Below, in pieces: positions 5,699 to 8,201 of a DNA stretch of 8,201 nt. Below the pieces are notes generated by a model. The model was given only the letters and a program-made list of their open reading frames with translations. It was not told the DNA's origin and searched no databases. The stretch comes from an uncultured Clostridia bacterium (lineage in GTDB: Bacteria > Bacillota > Clostridia > TANB77 > CAG-508). Within the stretch, counting starts at the first letter, position 1. Every line of letters begins with the position of its first letter. The DNA lies in contig CALXQF010000047.1 in the NCBI GenBank assembly GCA_944390505.1, forward strand, positions 1-8,201, written 5' to 3'. A program made the position numbers and the translations under genes.

Positions 5699-5702
5699 AC
5701 AT

Positions 5703-6944
5703 CTACTCCTCCCATTTTTTCAAAACAACTGTGCTATTATGTCCTCCAAATCCTAAAGAATTTGACATTGCATATTGAATATCTTTATTTCTACCTTCAT
5801 TTGGTACAACATCTAAATCGCATTCTTCGTCTTTGACTTTGTATCCAATTGTTGGAGGAACAAATCCTTCTTGTAATGCTTTTATACATGCAATTGCTTC
5901 TACTGCACCTGCTGCACCTAATAAATGTCCTGTATTTCCTTTTGTTGAACTAACCATTACCTCTTTACTATGTTCTCTTAATGCTGTTTTAATTGCCATT
6001 GTTTCGCATTTATCATTAAGAGGTGTAGAAGTTCCGTGTGCATTAATATAATCAACTTTGTCTGGAGTGATGTTTGCATCTTGCATTGCAAGTTTCATTG
6101 CTCTTGCACCACCTTCTCCTCCTGGAGCAGGTGAAGTAATATGAAATGCATCTGAACTTGCTCCATATCCTACTAATTCAGCATAAATGGTTGCATTTCT
6201 CTTTTTAGCATGTTCTAATTCTTCTAATACTAAAACACCGGCGCCTTCTCCCATAACAAAGCCACTTCTTTCTTTATCAAATGGGATACTTGCTCTTGTA
6301 ACATCTTCTTGAATTGCTAAAGCTTTAATGTTTGCAAATCCTGCAATTCCAGTTGGAGTAATAGACGCTTCTGTACCTCCTGCAAAAACTACATCTTGGT
6401 AGCCGTGTCTTATCATTCTAAATGCTTCTCCAATTGAGTGAGTACCGCTTGCACATGCTGTTACAACACAAAAAGATTCTCCTTTTAATCCTAAATCAAT
6501 TGCTACGTTTCCTGTTGCCATATTCGTAATGGTCATTGGAATATACATTGGAGATACTCTATCTGGTCCTTTTTCTACTAAATTTCTATTTTGTTCTTCG
6601 ATTGTATAAAGTCCTCCAATTCCAGAACTAATAATAGTTCCTACTCTTGTCATATCTGTATTCTCTTCATTAATTTTACTATCTTTCATAGCTTCTCTTG
6701 CAGCTACCATTGCTAATTGAGAAAAACGATCTAACCTTTTTAAAGATTTTGCTTCAAAATGTTCTTCTGGCTTAAAATCCTTTATTTCTGCTGCTATTTT
6801 TACCTTTTGATTGGAAGCATCAAATTGTGTAATTGGACCAATTCCACATTCTTTATTTTTAATTCCTTTCCAAAAATTTTCTACATTATTTCCAATAGGA
6901 GTAATTGCTCCCATACCTGTAATTACTACTCTTTTTTCACTCAT
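5703..6944 (-). CDS. fabF: 3-oxoacyl-[acyl-carrier-protein] synthase II
   Basis: It condenses malonyl-ACP with acyl-ACP, the elongating step. It has 413 residues, matching the E. coli protein in length, with the duplicated thiolase fold. The catalytic triad is complete: Cys164 in VTACASGTHS, His303 in NAHGTSTPLND and His340 in STKGNTGHLLGAAG, with Lys335 also present. The C-terminal GFGGHNST loop (398-405) matches the FabF gating region. The N-terminus KRVVITGMGAITPIGN is typical. It starts 20 bases after fabG with an AAAGGAAA ribosome binding site, and ends four bases before accB. acpP, which sits between fabG and fabF in several bacteria including E. coli, is absent from this gap. No second condensing enzyme is present in the window, so FabH must be elsewhere. 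FabB is excluded as a better name by the overall match to FabF in Firmicutes. Confidence 0.97.
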   Translation of the reverse strand: MSEKRVVITGMGAITPIGNNVENFWKGIKNKECGIGPITQFDASNQKVKIAAEIKDFKPEEHFEAKSLKRLDRFSQLAMVAAREAMKDSKINEENTDMTRVGTIISSGIGGLYTIEEQNRNLVEKGPDRVSPMYIPMTITNMATGNVAIDLGLKGESFCVVTACASGTHSIGEAFRMIRHGYQDVVFAGGTEASITPTGIAGFANIKALAIQEDVTRASIPFDKERSGFVMGEGAGVLVLEELEHAKKRNATIYAELVGYGASSDAFHITSPAPGGEGGARAMKLAMQDANITPDKVDYINAHGTSTPLNDKCETMAIKTALREHSKEVMVSSTKGNTGHLLGAAGAVEAIACIKALQEGFVPPTIGYKVKDEECDLDVVPNEGRNKDIQYAMSNSLGFGGHNSTVVLKKWEE

Positions 6945-6964
6945 TTTTTTGTTTCCTTTCCTTT

Positions 6965-7714
6965 TTACATTAACATTCCGCCGTCTACGTTTAGCACTTG
7001 ACCTGTAATATAGGTATTTTCTTCATTTGCTAAAAAGTAGACTGCTTTTGCTACTTCTTCTGCTGTTCCCATTTTCTTTAACGGAATTTGCTCATTAATT
7101 TTTTCTTTTACTTCATCTTTTAGCACACTAGTCATGTCAGTTTGAATAAAACCTGGAGCTACACAGTTTGCTAAAATATTTCTACTTGCTAATTCTTTTG
7201 CAACTGATTTTGTAAAACCAATAATTCCTGCTTTTGATGCTGCATAATTTGCTTGACCTGCATTACCACTAACACCTACTACAGAAGAAATATTGACAAT
7301 TTTTCCATAACGTTTTTTCATCATAGTCGGAATGACATTTTTAGTCATATTAAATGTTCCTTTTAAATTCACATCTAATACCTTATTAAAATCTTCTTGT
7401 GACATTCTCATCAATAGACTGTCTTTGGTAATTCCAGCATTATTCACTAATACATCTATGGTTCCAAATTGCTCAATTGCTTGCTTTACTAATTCTTCGC
7501 AAGATTGATAATCTGTTACATCATTTTTTACAAATAAGATTTCTAAATCTTCATCTGTATTTTGTTTAATTTCTTTTGCAATTTGATAAGTGTCTGTATT
7601 TTCTGAAACATAGTTGATTACCAAATTATATCCATGTTTTGCAAATTCTTCTGCTATCTTTTTTCCAATTCCTCTTGTTCCTCCTGTAATGAGAGCTACT
7701 CTTTTTTCATTCAT
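6965..7714 (-). CDS. fabG: 3-oxoacyl-[acyl-carrier-protein] reductase
   Basis: It reduces 3-oxoacyl-ACP to 3-hydroxyacyl-ACP with NADPH. It has 249 residues, normal for a classical short-chain dehydrogenase. The cofactor motif TGGTRGIG is at 10-17 and NNAG at 91-94. The catalytic set Asn116, Ser144, Tyr157 and Lys161 is complete (GQANYAASKAG). PGFIQTDM (187-194) and the C-terminal VDGGMLM are typical of FabG. The ATG overlaps the fabD stop in an ATGA junction, a sign of translational coupling, and a GGAGG ribosome binding site lies nine to ten bases upstream, inside fabD. The SDR family is broad, but position between fabD and fabF makes the FabG assignment firm. Confidence 0.97.
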   Translation of the reverse strand: MNEKRVALITGGTRGIGKKIAEEFAKHGYNLVINYVSENTDTYQIAKEIKQNTDEDLEILFVKNDVTDYQSCEELVKQAIEQFGTIDVLVNNAGITKDSLLMRMSQEDFNKVLDVNLKGTFNMTKNVIPTMMKKRYGKIVNISSVVGVSGNAGQANYAASKAGIIGFTKSVAKELASRNILANCVAPGFIQTDMTSVLKDEVKEKINEQIPLKKMGTAEEVAKAVYFLANEENTYITGQVLNVDGGMLM

Positions 7715-8201
7715 TTTTCTAATTCCTCCAACATATTTTTCAATTCTTCTACTGTTCCTATATGATAAGTAACAGCTTCTTTATTTTCTTTTTTAATAAA
7801 GCCTGTTAAAGCTTTGCCTGGTCCTACTTCTATGTAAGTATCTATTTCTATTTGCCTCATTTTTTGAATAGTTTTATCAAATCGAACTGGTGAAATAATA
7901 TGTTTTGCCAAAATTTCAGACATGTTATCAGATGAACTATAAAACTCACCATCTAAATTCTTGATAACTTTTTCTGGTTGAATGGTAAAATGGGCTTTTT
8001 CTAAATATTCTTGATACATTTGGCTTGCTTTTTGCAATTTGATAGTATGAAATGGGCCTGATGTATTTAAGGCAATCACTTTTTTTGCTCCATTTTGTTT
8101 AAATTCTTCTATTACTTCTTGAATTGTACTTACTTCTCCTGATACTACAGTTTGACCATAATAGTTATAATTAGCTGGTACTACAAATTTTCCTGCTTCA
8201 T
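7711..8201 (-). CDS. fabD: Malonyl-CoA:ACP transacylase, C-terminal part (cut by right edge)
   Basis: It transfers malonyl groups from CoA to ACP. Only the last 162 residues are in the window, with the first full codon at 8199; the open frame runs to the edge, so an apparent GTG start at 8079 is an internal valine. The visible part begins EAGKFVVPANYNYYGQTVVS, matching the PVNFNSPGQVVIAG region of E. coli FabD. The catalytic His follows in NTSGPFHT (codon 8049-8047), equivalent to E. coli His201. YIEVGPGKALTGFIKK near the C-terminus is the other hallmark. The nucleophilic Ser in the GHSLG motif lies outside the window. The stop codon overlaps the fabG start by four bases. Confidence 0.95.
   Translation of the reverse strand, partial: EAGKFVVPANYNYYGQTVVSGEVSTIQEVIEEFKQNGAKKVIALNTSGPFHTIKLQKASQMYQEYLEKAHFTIQPEKVIKNLDGEFYSSSDNMSEILAKHIISPVRFDKTIQKMRQIEIDTYIEVGPGKALTGFIKKENKEAVTYHIGTVEELKNMLEELEK

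Noticed and set aside
7711..8079. A 122-residue protein starting at GTG 8079
   Set aside because: The frame continues upstream to the window edge with clear FabD sequence, so 8079 is an internal valine codon.

Overview
The window is a stretch of AT-rich bacterial chromosome, almost all of it coding on the minus strand. It carries most of a type II fatty-acid synthesis operon. The low GC content, AGGAGG-type ribosome binding sites, short intergenic spacing, and a mixed fab/acc gene order resembling that of Clostridium-type Firmicutes point to a low-GC Firmicute, probably clostridial. That assignment is inference. UGA acts as a stop codon (for example at the end of fabD), so the code is standard in that respect.

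In transcription order (right to left) the genes are: fabD (partial, cut by the right edge), fabG, fabF, accB, fabZ, accC, accD, accA, fabI. The four acc genes make the whole acetyl-CoA carboxylase: biotin carboxylase AccC, biotin carrier AccB, and the two-subunit carboxyltransferase AccD/AccA. This supplies malonyl-CoA. FabD loads malonate onto ACP, FabF condenses, FabG reduces, FabZ dehydrates and FabI completes each elongation cycle. acpP and fabH are not in the window; upstream of fabD is a plausible place for them. All key catalytic residues that I can place are present in all nine genes.

The front of the operon is compact: a 4-base overlap of fabD and fabG, then gaps of 20 and 4 bases. 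From accB onward the gaps widen to 92-219 bases and hold most of what is unusual. A 171-bp imperfect palindrome with perfect 22-bp terminal inverted repeats lies between accD and accA. Two partial copies of one of its ends lie between accC and accD in the opposite orientation, so accD is bracketed by inverted copies of a roughly 40-bp unit. The accC start codon has no adjacent Shine-Dalgarno; the nearest strong one lies 46 bases upstream and is separated from it by a hairpin.

A strong hairpin terminator follows fabI. Beyond it, a well-formed promoter drives a separate minus-strand gene at the left edge. That gene reads as a guanine/nucleoside deaminase-like protein with an apparent one-base frameshift near its start.

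I see no novel defence, mobile or biosynthetic system. The genes are core metabolism, and the parts worth a second look are the intergenic repeats, the accC leader and the broken deaminase.
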